NCBI GenBank assembly: GCA_900767715.1
Contig: CAAGAD010000005.1
Span: 62,001-126,000, forward strand
Origin: Clostridia bacterium
GTDB taxonomy: Bacteria; Bacillota; Clostridia; Christensenellales; UBA1242
Length of the DNA: 64,000 nt
Reading direction: 5' to 3'
Both the position numbers and the translations under genes were made by a program. Position 1 is the stretch's first letter; each line of letters starts with the position of its first letter. The notes beneath the pieces are model-generated. The model did not search any database. It was not told where the DNA came from and saw nothing but the letters and a program-made list of their open reading frames with translations. Positions 42,506-51,258 of this stretch are shown here, one piece after another.

Positions 42506-44596
42506 ATGGAAAGACAAGTCCCACTCGAATTATGTAGAAATATCGGTATTATGGCTCACATCGATGCCGGTAAAACTACCACAACAGAGCGTATTTTGTA
42601 TTACACAGGTAAAGTTCACAAGATTGGTGAAGTTCACGACGGTCAGGCTACTATGGACTGGATGGTTCAAGAGCAAGAACGTGGTATTACAATCACTTCT
42701 GCTTGTACTACTTGTAAGTGGAAAAACCACAAAATCAACATTATTGATACCCCAGGACACGTTGACTTTACAGTCGAAGTTGAACGCAGTTTGAAAGTTT
42801 TGGACGGCGCCGTTGCAGTTTTCTGCGCACGTAGTGGTGTTCAAGCACAATCTGAAACAGTTTGGCGTCAGGCTAACGAGTACAAAGTTCCTCGTATCTG
42901 CTATGTCAACAAAATGGATATGAACGACGCCAACTTCTTGCGCGCCGTTGACCAAATGAAAAAGAACTTGAAGGCTAATGCTGTACCTATTCAGTTGCCT
43001 ATCGGTTCTGCCGACACTTTTGTTGGTATCGTTGACCTTATCAAGATGAACGCCATCTATTATATGGACGATATGGGCAATCAAGAAGAAATTCGCGAAA
43101 TCCCAGACGATATGAAAGATTTGGCTAACCAATATCGTACAAACTTGATTGAAGCAATCGCTGAAACTGACGATGCTTTGATGGAAAAATATTTCAGCGG
43201 TGAAGAGTTCACTGAAGAAGAGATCCGCACTGCATTGCGTAAAGCAACTATTGAATTGAAAATCAACCCTGTACTTTGCGGTACATCATTCAAGAATAAG
43301 GGCGTTAAGGAATTGTTGGACGCAGTAGTTTACTATATGCCATCTCCAATTGACATTCCTGCAATCCGTGGTTTCTTGCCAGGTCATGAAGAAGACGGCT
43401 TGACAGAAGTCCGCAACAGCGACGACAAAGAACCATTCTCAGCATTGGCATTCAAAGTCGCTACTGACCCATACGTTGGTCGTATCACTTATGTACGTGT
43501 TTACAGTGGTACACTCGTTGCTGGTTCATATGTTTTGAATTCCAGCAAGAATAAGAAAGAAAGAATTGGACGTATTCTTCAAATGCACGCTAACCACCGT
43601 GAAGATATTGATGAATTGTTCGCTGGTGACATCGCAGCCGTTGTCGGCTTGAAAGATACCACTACTGGTAACACCCTTTGCGATGAAGAACACCCAGTAA
43701 TTTTGGAATCTATGAAATTCCCAGAACCAGTTATCCGCGTTGCAATCGAACCAAAGAGCAAAGCAGCCCAAGAAAAGATGGCAATCGCACTTGGTAAGTT
43801 GGCAGAAGAAGACCCAACATTCAAGCGCTACACTGACGAAGAAACTGGTCAAACAATTATCGCCGGAATGGGCGAGTTGCACTTGGAAATCATTGTTGAC
43901 CGACTTTTGCGCGAATTTAACGTAGAAGCCAACGTCGGCAGACCACAAGTTGCTTATAAAGAAACAATCAAGAACCGTGCCGAAGCCGAAGGCAAGTACA
44001 TCAAACAATCTGGTGGTAAAGGTCAATACGGTCATTGTAAAATCGTTATCGAACCACTTGAAAGAGGTGAAGGCTACAAATTTGAAAACAAAATCGTTGG
44101 TGGTGCTATTCCTAAGGAATACATTCAACCTATCGATGACGGTATTCAAGAAGCCAAGAATAGCGGTATCGTAGCGGGCTATGAAACAATCGACTTCAAA
44201 GTTACTTTGGTCGATGGTTCATACCACGAAGTCGATTCAAGTGAAATGGCATTTAAGATTGCCGGCAGTTTGGCATTCAAAGATGGTTGCCAAAAGGCAG
44301 GCGCAGTATTGCTTGAACCTATGATGAAAGTTCAAGTTGACATTCCTGACGACTATCTAGGCGCAGTAATGGGCAACATCACTTCTCGTCGTGGCGTATT
44401 GCAAGGCACTGACACTATGGCTAGTGCAACTCGTGTTAACGCACTTGTTCCACTTTCTGAAATGTTCGGTTACGCAACTGACTTGCGTAGTGTAACACAA
44501 GGTCGTGGTAACTATACTATGACTTTCTCACACTATCAAGAAGTTCCTAAGTCTATCGCTGAAAAAATCATCGGCGAAAGAGCAAAACGCAACTAA
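42506..44596 (+). CDS. fusA: Elongation factor G
   Basis: A 696-aa translocation GTPase. G1 is AHIDAGKTTTTER (about residues 16-28), G2 to G4 include GITITSA, DTPGHVDF and NKMD, and domain IV has the LVDGSYHEVDSSEMAF and GNITSRRGVLQG segments. Length is typical, so this is the canonical copy rather than a TetM-like factor. The ribosome site is CAGGAG. There is no terminator before the tuf promoter region. Confidence 0.97.
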   Translation: MERQVPLELCRNIGIMAHIDAGKTTTTERILYYTGKVHKIGEVHDGQATMDWMVQEQERGITITSACTTCKWKNHKINIIDTPGHVDFTVEVERSLKVLDGAVAVFCARSGVQAQSETVWRQANEYKVPRICYVNKMDMNDANFLRAVDQMKKNLKANAVPIQLPIGSADTFVGIVDLIKMNAIYYMDDMGNQEEIREIPDDMKDLANQYRTNLIEAIAETDDALMEKYFSGEEFTEEEIRTALRKATIELKINPVLCGTSFKNKGVKELLDAVVYYMPSPIDIPAIRGFLPGHEEDGLTEVRNSDDKEPFSALAFKVATDPYVGRITYVRVYSGTLVAGSYVLNSSKNKKERIGRILQMHANHREDIDELFAGDIAAVVGLKDTTTGNTLCDEEHPVILESMKFPEPVIRVAIEPKSKAAQEKMAIALGKLAEEDPTFKRYTDEETGQTIIAGMGELHLEIIVDRLLREFNVEANVGRPQVAYKETIKNRAEAEGKYIKQSGGKGQYGHCKIVIEPLERGEGYKFENKIVGGAIPKEYIQPIDDGIQEAKNSGIVAGYETIDFKVTLVDGSYHEVDSSEMAFKIAGSLAFKDGCQKAGAVLLEPMMKVQVDIPDDYLGAVMGNITSRRGVLQGTDTMASATRVNALVPLSEMFGYATDLRSVTQGRGNYTMTFSHYQEVPKSIAEKIIGERAKRN

Positions 44597-44678
44597 TTTT
44601 TGACAAATTTTGTAATATAACGAGCAAAGTTGTCTAGTTTGGGCGGAAAATAACTCGTCAAAATAATGGCAATTTTGC

Positions 44679-44707
44679 TTGACAATATTATAGAAAATGT
44701 ATATAGT
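44679..44707 (+). promoter_or_regulatory. Promoter of tuf
   Basis: TTGACA (44679-44684), 17 nt, TATAGT (44702-44707), 30 nt before ATG 44738. It gives tuf its own transcript in addition to read-through from fusA. Confidence 0.7.
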
Positions 44708-44737
44708 TTAATTATAAATTCTAGGAGGATTAATATT

Positions 44738-45931
44738 ATGGCAAGAGCCAAGTTTGAAAGAACTAAGCCACACGTTAATATTGGTACTATTGGTCACGTT
44801 GACCACGGCAAAACTACTTTGACCGCTGCTATCACTAAGTACCTTTCATTGGCAGGTTTGGCAGAAAGCAGATCTTATGATCAAATCGACAATACCCCAG
44901 AAGAAAAAGCTCGTGGTATTACAATTAACACTTCACACGTTGAATACGAAACAGCAACTCGTCACTACGCACACGTTGACTGCCCAGGACACGCAGATTA
45001 TGTAAAGAACATGATTACTGGTGCTGCTCAAATGGACGGCGCAATCCTAGTAGTTGCTGCTACTGATGGTCCAATGCCTCAAACTCGTGAGCACATCGTG
45101 CTTGCTCGTCAGGTTGGCGTTCCATACATCGTAGTATTTATGAACAAATGTGACCAAGTTGACGACCCAGAGTTGTTGGATTTGGTTGAAATGGAAATCC
45201 GTGATTTGTTGAGCACTTATGGTTTCCCTGGTGATACAACTCCGGTTATCCGTGGTAGCGCATTGTTGGCTTTGAACTGCAACGACGCTAACGCTCCTGA
45301 AATGGCTTGCATCAAAGAATTGATGGATGCTGTTGACACTTACATTCAAGAACCACAACGTCCTACTGACCAACCATTCTTGATGCCAGTTGAAGAAGTA
45401 TACACTATCACTGGTCGTGGTACTGTTGCTACTGGTCGTGTTGAACGTGGCGTTTTGAAACTCGGTGAAGAAATCGAGTTGGTTGGTATCAAACCTACAC
45501 GTAAAGTTGTAGTTACTGGTATCGAAATGTTCCGTAAATCTTTGGACGAAGCACGCGCTGGTGATAACGCTGGTATCTTGCTCCGTGGTATTCAAAGAAA
45601 CGAAATCGAACGTGGACAAGTTTTGGCTAAAACTGGTTCAATTCACCCACACACTAAGTTCAAAGCACAAGTTTATGTTTTGAAGAAAGAAGAAGGTGGC
45701 CGTCACACTCCATTCTTCAATGGTTACCGTCCACAATTCTACTTCCGTACTACTGATATTACTGGTTCAATCAAATTGCCAGAAGGCGTTGAAATGGTTA
45801 TGCCTGGTGATAACATCACTATGGACGTTGAACTTATCAACCCAGTTGCAATCGAAAAAGGTCTCCGCTTCGCTATTCGTGAAGGTGGTAGAACTGTTGG
45901 TTCTGGTATCGTATCAGAAATCGAAGAATAA
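44738..45931 (+). CDS. tuf: Elongation factor Tu
   Basis: A 397-aa GTPase that delivers aminoacyl-tRNA to the ribosome. G1 is GHVDHGKTTLT (about residues 18-28), then RGITINTSHVEYE, DCPGHADYV (switch II) and NKCDQVDD. Domains II and III are complete. ATG 44738 follows AGGAGG; the earlier in-frame ATG at 44666 lies upstream of the promoter. Codon bias is the strongest of the window, consistent with very high expression. Confidence 0.97.
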   Translation: MARAKFERTKPHVNIGTIGHVDHGKTTLTAAITKYLSLAGLAESRSYDQIDNTPEEKARGITINTSHVEYETATRHYAHVDCPGHADYVKNMITGAAQMDGAILVVAATDGPMPQTREHIVLARQVGVPYIVVFMNKCDQVDDPELLDLVEMEIRDLLSTYGFPGDTTPVIRGSALLALNCNDANAPEMACIKELMDAVDTYIQEPQRPTDQPFLMPVEEVYTITGRGTVATGRVERGVLKLGEEIELVGIKPTRKVVVTGIEMFRKSLDEARAGDNAGILLRGIQRNEIERGQVLAKTGSIHPHTKFKAQVYVLKKEEGGRHTPFFNGYRPQFYFRTTDITGSIKLPEGVEMVMPGDNITMDVELINPVAIEKGLRFAIREGGRTVGSGIVSEIEE

Positions 45932-45936
45932 TAAGC

Positions 45937-45967
45937 AAAAAAGAAGTCGTTTGACTTCTTTTTTTTC
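45937..45967 (+). terminator. Terminator of tuf
   Basis: AAAGAAGTC (45940-45948) pairs with GACTTCTTT (45953-45961), long T run. Confidence 0.85.
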
Positions 45968-46097
45968 ATCTTGAATGTCTAAATATGTCGAAATTGCTAG
46001 ATAAGGCTATTAATAGGTTAAATCAGTTGACGACGAACCTATTTTATTGGTATAAATAATTAAGTAGATAATAGTTCTACTAAAAAGGAGTAAGTTT

Positions 46098-47033
46098 ATG
46101 AATAAAAGAGTATTATTGACCGCACTGTGCACGACGGCGTTGCTCGTTCCAGTGGCTGCGGGATTCGCTGGTTGTAAAAAAGATAACGGCTTGAATATCA
46201 ATGCCAAAGATGTGTACGCGCTTTCCGCATCTGCTAGTGCTAATTATTTGCATCATTTGGACGGAACAAAGGCAACGAAGAGCGTTGCAAGTTTGTCGCT
46301 GGAAGTAGCGAAAACACGTCCATCAGCAATCACAGACACGAATGTGACTGGTATGACAAATTGTTTGGCTATGTTTGATAACTTTATTCAAGGTGGCGGT
46401 GTCAATCAAAATACCAAGAAGAACGATGAAATGGGCGACCTAGGTGCTTATACATTCAAAATGACCATTTCTACACCATCTGGCAATGAATCTATGACTA
46501 TGTATTACAATGAAACCGAAACGGAAACAGAACGCAAAATTGAAGACGAGAAAGAAGAAGTTGAAGTTTCGTCCAAACTTGTTGGTGTTTTGGTATTTGG
46601 TGACAGTCAGTATGACGTGACTGGCGAACGTGAATTTGAGAGCGAAGGCGATGAAACCGAAGCGTCTATCGAATTTACGACCAAAAGCAAGGTTAATCCA
46701 TTGAACTACATTGTAGTATCTCAATCAGTTGAAAACGAAACCGGCGAAACCGAAATTGAATATGAATACAAAATTTATCGTAATGGCAAACTTGTTCAAA
46801 AGACCGAAACCGAAATTGAAAATGAAAACGACAAGTTTGAACTTGAATTCAAATTCAAAAACGGCACGACATTAGAAAAAACCATTTACAAAATGTACAA
46901 AGGTTCGGCTGATAATTCTTTCGTAATCAAATACACGATCGACGGCACGACCGATACAATCAACGTTGTTAGAACCGCAACTGGCTACACTTTCACATAC
47001 ACAAATGGTTATGTTGAAGAAGTCAAAGCATAA
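46098..47033 (+). CDS. Acidic lipoprotein of unknown function
   Basis: A 311-aa protein with signal sequence MNKRVLLTALCTTALLVPVA and lipobox-like AAGFAGC (Cys at about residue 26). The mature part is Glu/Thr-rich, with a repetitive acidic stretch (ETETETERKIEDEKEE, ENETGETEIEYEYK) and a beta-rich end (GYTFTYTNGYVEE). AAAAGGAG precedes ATG 46098, and a promoter-like TTGACG (46027) with TATAAA (46051) lies upstream. First of a four-lipoprotein cluster. Family not recognised; the acidic repeats could bind cations. Confidence 0.78.
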   Translation: MNKRVLLTALCTTALLVPVAAGFAGCKKDNGLNINAKDVYALSASASANYLHHLDGTKATKSVASLSLEVAKTRPSAITDTNVTGMTNCLAMFDNFIQGGGVNQNTKKNDEMGDLGAYTFKMTISTPSGNESMTMYYNETETETERKIEDEKEEVEVSSKLVGVLVFGDSQYDVTGEREFESEGDETEASIEFTTKSKVNPLNYIVVSQSVENETGETEIEYEYKIYRNGKLVQKTETEIENENDKFELEFKFKNGTTLEKTIYKMYKGSADNSFVIKYTIDGTTDTINVVRTATGYTFTYTNGYVEEVKA

Positions 47034-47090
47034 TTAATGCTGTTATAACTTTTACAGTTACTTGCCTATAACAATCACAAGGAGTATCGT

Positions 47091-47825
47091 ATGAAAAAGA
47101 GAAATTGGATAAAAAGTCTGGCGATCGCGATATGTTTAATTATTCCGGCATTGTTGCTATCAGCGTGCGGAGAAGGTGGCTACATTCCACCTGAAACTAG
47201 GTACGCATGGGGCAGAACATTCACCTATCAAGGCGCATCGTTCAACGACTATTTGACTATTGGCGGAAACAATGGCACGCCAAGGGGCAAACTTTTAAAA
47301 GATGAATACACCAAAGGCAACTTGGATTTGGCAAACGCATTTATAAATGGAGTAGCGGTTGATTTATCGCAATATAGTGACTTGTCTGCAGATGCATTCT
47401 TCCAGCACCTTATCAGTATGATGGAATCCAGATTGCACACCATGTGTGACGGCATAACTATTGTGGTCAGCACAGAAGAAGAACTTACTGTTACAGTCAA
47501 CAAGAAACCATATAAATTGGTTGAAACTTCCGTAGGATCAAACTATTTCACATTGATTGACGAATCCGCTGTCGGTGGCGCTATTTTATCATGGGGCAAT
47601 ATGTCTTCGCTTTTGTTGAATAGTAGTGGTGACGGTCAAGAAGTGAACTATGGTCTAGACATTTCCGTTTTCGATGAAAAAATAAACGCTTATGACAGAA
47701 TTTCTACCATTGATGTTACAATTCCGACATTCAAGATTGTCAACGATGAAACGGCTGTATTAATCGACAACAAGTATAGCACTTTATCAATTAGTCTAAA
47801 ACCATATTTTAACGAAGCAGTTTAA
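47091..47825 (+). CDS. Lipoprotein, paralogue of the next gene
   Basis: A 244-aa protein with a type II signal peptide (MKKRNWIKS start, lipobox LLSAC, Cys at about residue 26). The mature chain begins PPETRYAWGRTFTYQG and ends KPYFNEAV. The same landmarks (ETRYAWGRTFSYQG, NLDLA, LSADQFLQ, NYGLDIS, PYFNEVV) occur in the 47855 product, so the two are tandem duplicates, although their signal peptides differ. The ribosome site is AAGGAG. Cell-surface localisation is predicted; function unknown. Confidence 0.8.
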   Translation: MKKRNWIKSLAIAICLIIPALLLSACGEGGYIPPETRYAWGRTFTYQGASFNDYLTIGGNNGTPRGKLLKDEYTKGNLDLANAFINGVAVDLSQYSDLSADAFFQHLISMMESRLHTMCDGITIVVSTEEELTVTVNKKPYKLVETSVGSNYFTLIDESAVGGAILSWGNMSSLLLNSSGDGQEVNYGLDISVFDEKINAYDRISTIDVTIPTFKIVNDETAVLIDNKYSTLSISLKPYFNEAV

Positions 47826-47928
47826 ATAGAATAAAAATAGTAAAAGGAAGTTTTATGAAAAAGTTTTCTAGTTTTTTGTTGGCGATATGCTTTTTAGTTC
47901 CGCTAGCGTTGGTTTTGACGGCTTGTGG
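47825..47928 (+). repeat. 104-bp leader/signal-peptide repeat, copy 1
   Basis: Matches 49537-49640 at about 97 of 104 positions without gaps. It covers the end of the intergenic region, the ribosome site AAAAGGAAG and the first ~25 codons (signal peptide through the lipobox Cys). Similarity ends at the lipobox, and the mature proteins are unrelated. Confidence 0.9.
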
Positions 47929-48568
47929 TAAAGACGCTCCCGAAACAAGATACGCGTGGGGAAGGACGTTTAGTTATCAGGGCACTGTTATGCACAATTT
48001 TTACTCTTATGGTGGTAATAACGGCACTGAAAATGGTCAACTCGTGAAGAGCGAATTTAAAAAGAGCAATCTTGATTTGGCAAAAGTGAAAATCAATAAC
48101 GTAACCACTGATTTGTCCGCGTTCTCAAATCTTTCTGCCGACCAATTTTTGCAGGAGATTACTAAACGGGCGAAAGCAGAAATGCAATCATTGTACGGCA
48201 ATATCACTATAAAAGTTGGCACGGAAGAAGAATGCAATGTGACTATCAACGGTAAAGTTTATAAACTGCAAAAAACTGAATTTGACCATAGATACAATAT
48301 TATCGACGAATCCGAATCAGAAACATCTTCAAATAGAGAATGCGGCAATTTAAGTGTAAAACTTTGCCATGACGGTAATAATCAAGACCTAAATTATGGG
48401 CTTGACATCAGTAAGTACACATTGGACGGCAAAGCGGGTGTTGTGATTAGCTCTGTAACAATCGAGATTCCTACAATAAAAGTTATTGAATATGAATCCG
48501 CATCGTTTAATGGTACATATTCATATATCACGATTAGCTATACGCCATACTTTAATGAAGTGGTGTAA
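47855..48568 (+). CDS. Lipoprotein, chimeric: shared leader with paralogous mature domain
   Basis: A 237-aa protein. The signal peptide MKKFSSFLLAICFLVPLALV and lipobox LTAC are almost those of the 49567 gene at both DNA and protein level. The mature domain (ETRYAWGRTFSYQG start, PYFNEVV end) is homologous to the 47091 product. The gene therefore joins a leader from one lineage to a body from another. The ribosome site AAAAGGAAG is inside the repeated block. It follows the 47091 gene by 29 nt and ends with a terminator. Function unknown. Confidence 0.8.
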   Translation: MKKFSSFLLAICFLVPLALVLTACGKDAPETRYAWGRTFSYQGTVMHNFYSYGGNNGTENGQLVKSEFKKSNLDLAKVKINNVTTDLSAFSNLSADQFLQEITKRAKAEMQSLYGNITIKVGTEEECNVTINGKVYKLQKTEFDHRYNIIDESESETSSNRECGNLSVKLCHDGNNQDLNYGLDISKYTLDGKAGVVISSVTIEIPTIKVIEYESASFNGTYSYITISYTPYFNEVV

Positions 48569-48576
48569 GTAGTTAC

Positions 48577-48606
48577 AAAAAAATCCAATTAAATTTGGAT
48601 TTTTTT
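48577..48606 (+). terminator. Terminator of the lipoprotein pair
   Basis: ATCCAA (48583-48588) pairs with TTGGAT (48595-48600), flanked by A and T runs. Confidence 0.8.
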
Positions 48607-48649
48607 GTTGCTATAGTTGATGGTTGTTTGAGTTTTCAGTTTGCATAAA

Positions 48650-48835
48650 TTGCGCATATTCTTGCGCCAGGGTGGAGAAGCGCTCTCCAAGTAGGGATTA
48701 ACATGCCTCGTCTACGCTCATTTCGTGAGTGTGACTGAGATAGGCTTGAAATTATGTGAGCATTGCTTCCTTTTCTGCTGTGGACCCGAATACAGAACGA
48801 ATTGGGTTTGGCAAGTGATAAATTTTGTTTTTGCA
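48650..48835. other. Gene-free stretch with long-hairpin potential
   Basis: No coding gene is credible in 48607-48939. Within it, GGAGA/TCTCC (48673-48687) forms a tight hairpin. A longer irregular stem runs through ACATGCCT (48701-48708), CTCA/TGAG around TTTCG (48717-48729) and back through AGGC and ATGT. CTGT/ACAG pairs around GGACCCGAA. The region is also noticeably more G/C-rich than its surroundings. It may be a non-coding RNA of either strand (long rod-like folds occur in 6S RNA), but no diagnostic sequence identifies it. Confidence 0.3.
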
Positions 48836-48939
48836 ACATTAAAAATATATCAAATTCGGGTGCAATATTATGCGACATATGTTATAATGTTCATATAAAA
48901 TTGCAAGGTTGAGTTTATAATTTGTGACAATATGTAATA

Positions 48940-49029
48940 GCAAATGCAGTTGAGTTTTTATTAAGCGACAAGGCAAGTTTTATTACTGGTCATATTTTAA
49001 CCGTTGATGGCGGATTTAGTTTAATATAA
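48940..49029 (+). pseudogene. Remnant of a short-chain dehydrogenase (FabG-like C-terminus)
   Basis: The frame reads ANAVEFLLSDKASFITG, HILTVDGGFSLI, then TAA. This is the conserved C-terminal end of SDR-family 3-oxoacyl-ACP-reductase-like proteins (the SxxxxxxITG and VDGG pattern). An in-frame TGA at 48925 and the absence of the Rossmann domain and catalytic Tyr-x3-Lys upstream show that only the last ~30 codons survive. It is a decayed gene end in the accessory region. Confidence 0.8.
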
Positions 49030-49056
49030 AATTATAAACAAAATATTGGAGGAAAT

Positions 49057-49432
49057 ATGGCAAATATAAAAGATGTACACCAATTAGCATTGAAACTAGG
49101 ACTATTTCAAAAACAAATTACGATATAGACATCAAAGATTTGATGTATTCGTTTGAGAACGGACAAAACTCCATTGAGTGCAATGCTTCCTATCTTGCTG
49201 GCGAAAGTTTGAATGTTGTTGCTGATTTTATTAAGCAAACAACATTAATAATACTAAGGATATGCGTAAAAACATTGAAGCAATCATCGATTCGTATTCT
49301 AGCCTACACACTGGTGCGGAACTTGATGCCAAGCGTTTAGCATATATGAAAGACAAGTTACCACTTTTGTGTCAAGAGGTGGTAAGCAAATTGCCTGAGT
49401 CAATTTCGACAAAGCATAGTGAAAGAGTTTAA
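49057..49432 (+). pseudogene. Frameshifted remnant of an unknown gene
   Basis: A good start (GGAGGAAAT then ATG 49057) opens MANIKDVHQLALKLG but stops at a TAG after 23 codons. Coding-like sequence continues in another frame (DIDIKDLMYSFENGQNSIEC, about 49110-49235). It then shifts to a third frame (NTKDMRKNIEAIIDSYSSL to TAA 49430-49432). Two frame changes suggest a broken ~125-codon gene that is still followed by a good terminator. The original family is not recognised. Confidence 0.65.
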
Positions 49433-49437
49433 TAACG

Positions 49438-49466
49438 AAAAATCCAAGATTAGTCTTGGATTTTTT
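49438..49466 (+). terminator. Terminator after the frameshifted remnant
   Basis: AAAAATCCAAG (49438-49448) pairs with CTTGGATTTTT (49455-49465). Confidence 0.85.
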
Positions 49467-49536
49467 GTGCTTTGTGACGAATTTTGGCGAATAATTTTTT
49501 TTGCATAATTATTAGTAAAAAAGCAAAACTAATTTT

Positions 49537-49640
49537 AATAGAATAAAAATAGTAAAAGGAAGTGTTATGAAAAAGATTTTTAGTTTTTTGTTGGCGATAT
49601 GCTTTTTAGTTCCGCTAGCGGTCGTAATGACGGCTTGTGG
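49537..49640 (+). repeat. 104-bp leader/signal-peptide repeat, copy 2
   Basis: Partner of 47825-47928 (about 97/104 identical, no gaps). It covers the ribosome site and signal peptide of the 49567 gene. Confidence 0.9.
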
Positions 49641-50250
49641 AGAGAATGAAGTCGTGGTGAGTGTGGCAACGATTGAAGAATTGATGACGGCTGTTGACGG
49701 CGACAACGATGTCATCAAGTTGACTGAAGATATGGAAGCGACCAGCGCGATTGTCGTGAAACGCAAAGTCACGTTTGACTTAAACGGCAAGACGCTCACG
49801 GGCGATGGCGATTATGGCGTGATATACACACAAGGCGACGCGGAAGTCACAATCACGGGCGACGGCAAAATTGTGGCAAAGGAAAGCGCCGACCATTATG
49901 CAATGGTTATTTGGGCAAAGGATAACTCAAAAGTAATGATTGAAAACGGCACGTTTACGCAGTCTATCACTGGAACCGACTCGCAGTATGATATGATCTA
50001 TATCACGGAAAGTGCTCAGTTGACAATCGAAGGCGGCAAATTTGATTGCCACACACCAAAGTGGACGCTCAATATTCAAGACAAAGATGCTACAACTGCC
50101 AAATTTATCGTTAAAGGTGGCGAATTTAAGTCTTACGACCCTGCAAACGTGATAACCGAACCAAAGGACTCGAATGTGACGAGTTTCTTGCCAGAGGGTT
50201 ATAAATCCACCTACAACAAGACTACACAATATTACACAGTTAATAAATAA
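49567..50250 (+). CDS. Lipoprotein with beta-helix-like body
   Basis: A 227-aa protein with signal peptide MKKIFSFLLAICFLVPLAVV, lipobox MTAC and Cys at about residue 25. The mature part has repeating short strands with Asp/Asn/Gly turns: VTFDLNGKTLTGDGDYGV, AEVTITGDGKIVAKES, KVMIENGTFTQS, AQLTIEGGKFDC and AKFIVKGGEFKS. This is the spacing of a pectate-lyase-type parallel beta-helix, seen in surface carbohydrate-binding proteins. Its leader is shared with the 47855 gene. Enzymatic activity cannot be inferred. Confidence 0.8.
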   Translation: MKKIFSFLLAICFLVPLAVVMTACGENEVVVSVATIEELMTAVDGDNDVIKLTEDMEATSAIVVKRKVTFDLNGKTLTGDGDYGVIYTQGDAEVTITGDGKIVAKESADHYAMVIWAKDNSKVMIENGTFTQSITGTDSQYDMIYITESAQLTIEGGKFDCHTPKWTLNIQDKDATTAKFIVKGGEFKSYDPANVITEPKDSNVTSFLPEGYKSTYNKTTQYYTVNK

Positions 50251-50274
50251 AAAAAAGCCGATTTCGGCTTTTTT
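50251..50274 (+). terminator. Terminator of the 49567 gene
   Basis: AAAAAAGCCGA (50251-50261) pairs with TCGGCTTTTTT (50264-50274). Confidence 0.85.
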
Positions 50275-50469
50275 ATTTATCCAATTTGATATTGTCAATT
50301 AGTGTTTAGATTCTGTGTTCTATATAACATTTTTAATTAGTGGTTTGTTATGTCAACCTTAAAAATTTATAGTTATATTTTGACCAATCCCAAATCTTTG
50401 CAATAATTGTTTTGAAATGGTTATCTTAATATGTTACAATTAAAATATTAAACATAAAGGAGAAACAAA

Positions 50470-50781
50470 ATGCAAAATAAAGTTAAAATCTTTAATGAAA
50501 GTATGCAAAACCACATAAGCCCAATGCCTTGCTCTGCTAGATTACTAGACATTGTTAGCGAATTAGGGGAGGTCAGCAAAGAATATTTGAAGGCAGCCAA
50601 ATATGGTGCACAGCCAGTGGAAGCGACAGAAGATTTTAAATTAGAATTTGGCGATGTTTTATACTCCTTACTCAGTCTTGCCAATGAAATGAATATTGAT
50701 GCCAATGATGCACTAGATAAAGTAATCACTAAATACCAAAATAGATTAAACAGAAACGGCAATCTAGGAAGCGGAAGGTAA
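50470..50781 (+). CDS. MazG-like nucleotide pyrophosphohydrolase
   Basis: A 103-aa single-domain all-alpha NTP-PPase of the MazG type. The first helix motif is SELGEVSKEYLKAAK (about residues 30-44) and the second is EFGDVLYSLLSLANEMN (about residues 59-75). The Glu and Asp residues of ExxE and ExxD bind Mg. Such proteins hydrolyse non-canonical NTPs or lower the (d)NTP or ppGpp pool. AAAGGAG precedes the ATG. It is short compared with full MazG, like the stand-alone housekeeping or phage forms. Confidence 0.82.
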   Translation: MQNKVKIFNESMQNHISPMPCSARLLDIVSELGEVSKEYLKAAKYGAQPVEATEDFKLEFGDVLYSLLSLANEMNIDANDALDKVITKYQNRLNRNGNLGSGR

Positions 50782-50850
50782 TAAGTTGTTATAATTCAAA
50801 TGCAACTAGTAATCGGCGCAGGCTGAAATGAACAATATTTGTTAATAAAT

Positions 50851-50887
50851 AAAGAGCATATTTATGAGTGTGAGTATGCTCTTTTTT
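50851..50887 (+). terminator. Terminator of the MazG-like gene
   Basis: AAAGAGCATA (50851-50860) pairs with TATGCTCTTT (50875-50884), T run. Confidence 0.8.
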
Positions 50888-50939
50888 ATGATTAAACTAT
50901 AAACAAAAAAAACAGGTTAAACCCGTTTTTCAGTATTAT

Positions 50940-51025
50940 TGGTGCCGAAGGTGGGACTTGAACCCACATGAAGTTGCCCTCGCAAGATTTTGAGTCTTGT
51001 GCGTCTGCCATTTCGCCACTTCGGC
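50940..51025 (-). tRNA. tRNA-Leu (anticodon CAA)
   Basis: The complement folds as a class II tRNA of 86 nt. Acceptor GCCGAAG pairs with CTTCGGC, anticodon stem CAAGA/TCTTG encloses loop CTCAAAA (anticodon CAA, reading TTG), and a long variable arm and T arm GGTTCAAGTCC follow. The discriminator is A and CCA is encoded at 50942-50940. TTG is one of the commonest Leu codons in this window. Confidence 0.95.
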
Positions 51026-51258
51026 ATATATTGAATGCTTTATTAATATATCACATAGTGACGATATTTGCAAGTATTTTTAAGCATTTTTTTTGCGCGC
51101 AGGTGCAGATTTTGTAAAATATTAATAAAATTGGCAATTAAAGTACAACCATGCTCGCGAAAAAGTGTGTCATTTATTTTGCTAAAACAATATTTTATTG
51201 TATAATAAACATAAATGAATATAATGTTGGACTATGCCAATAATTGTAAGGAGTATCA

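Noticed and set aside
48650..48835. SRP RNA on the minus strand (GGAAGCA-like block)
   Set aside because: The conserved GGAAGGAAGCAGCC-type loop and its partner strand are not present.
48636..48878. 80-codon minus-strand ORF
   Set aside because: No ribosome site, odd composition and within a foldable non-coding stretch; treated as non-coding.
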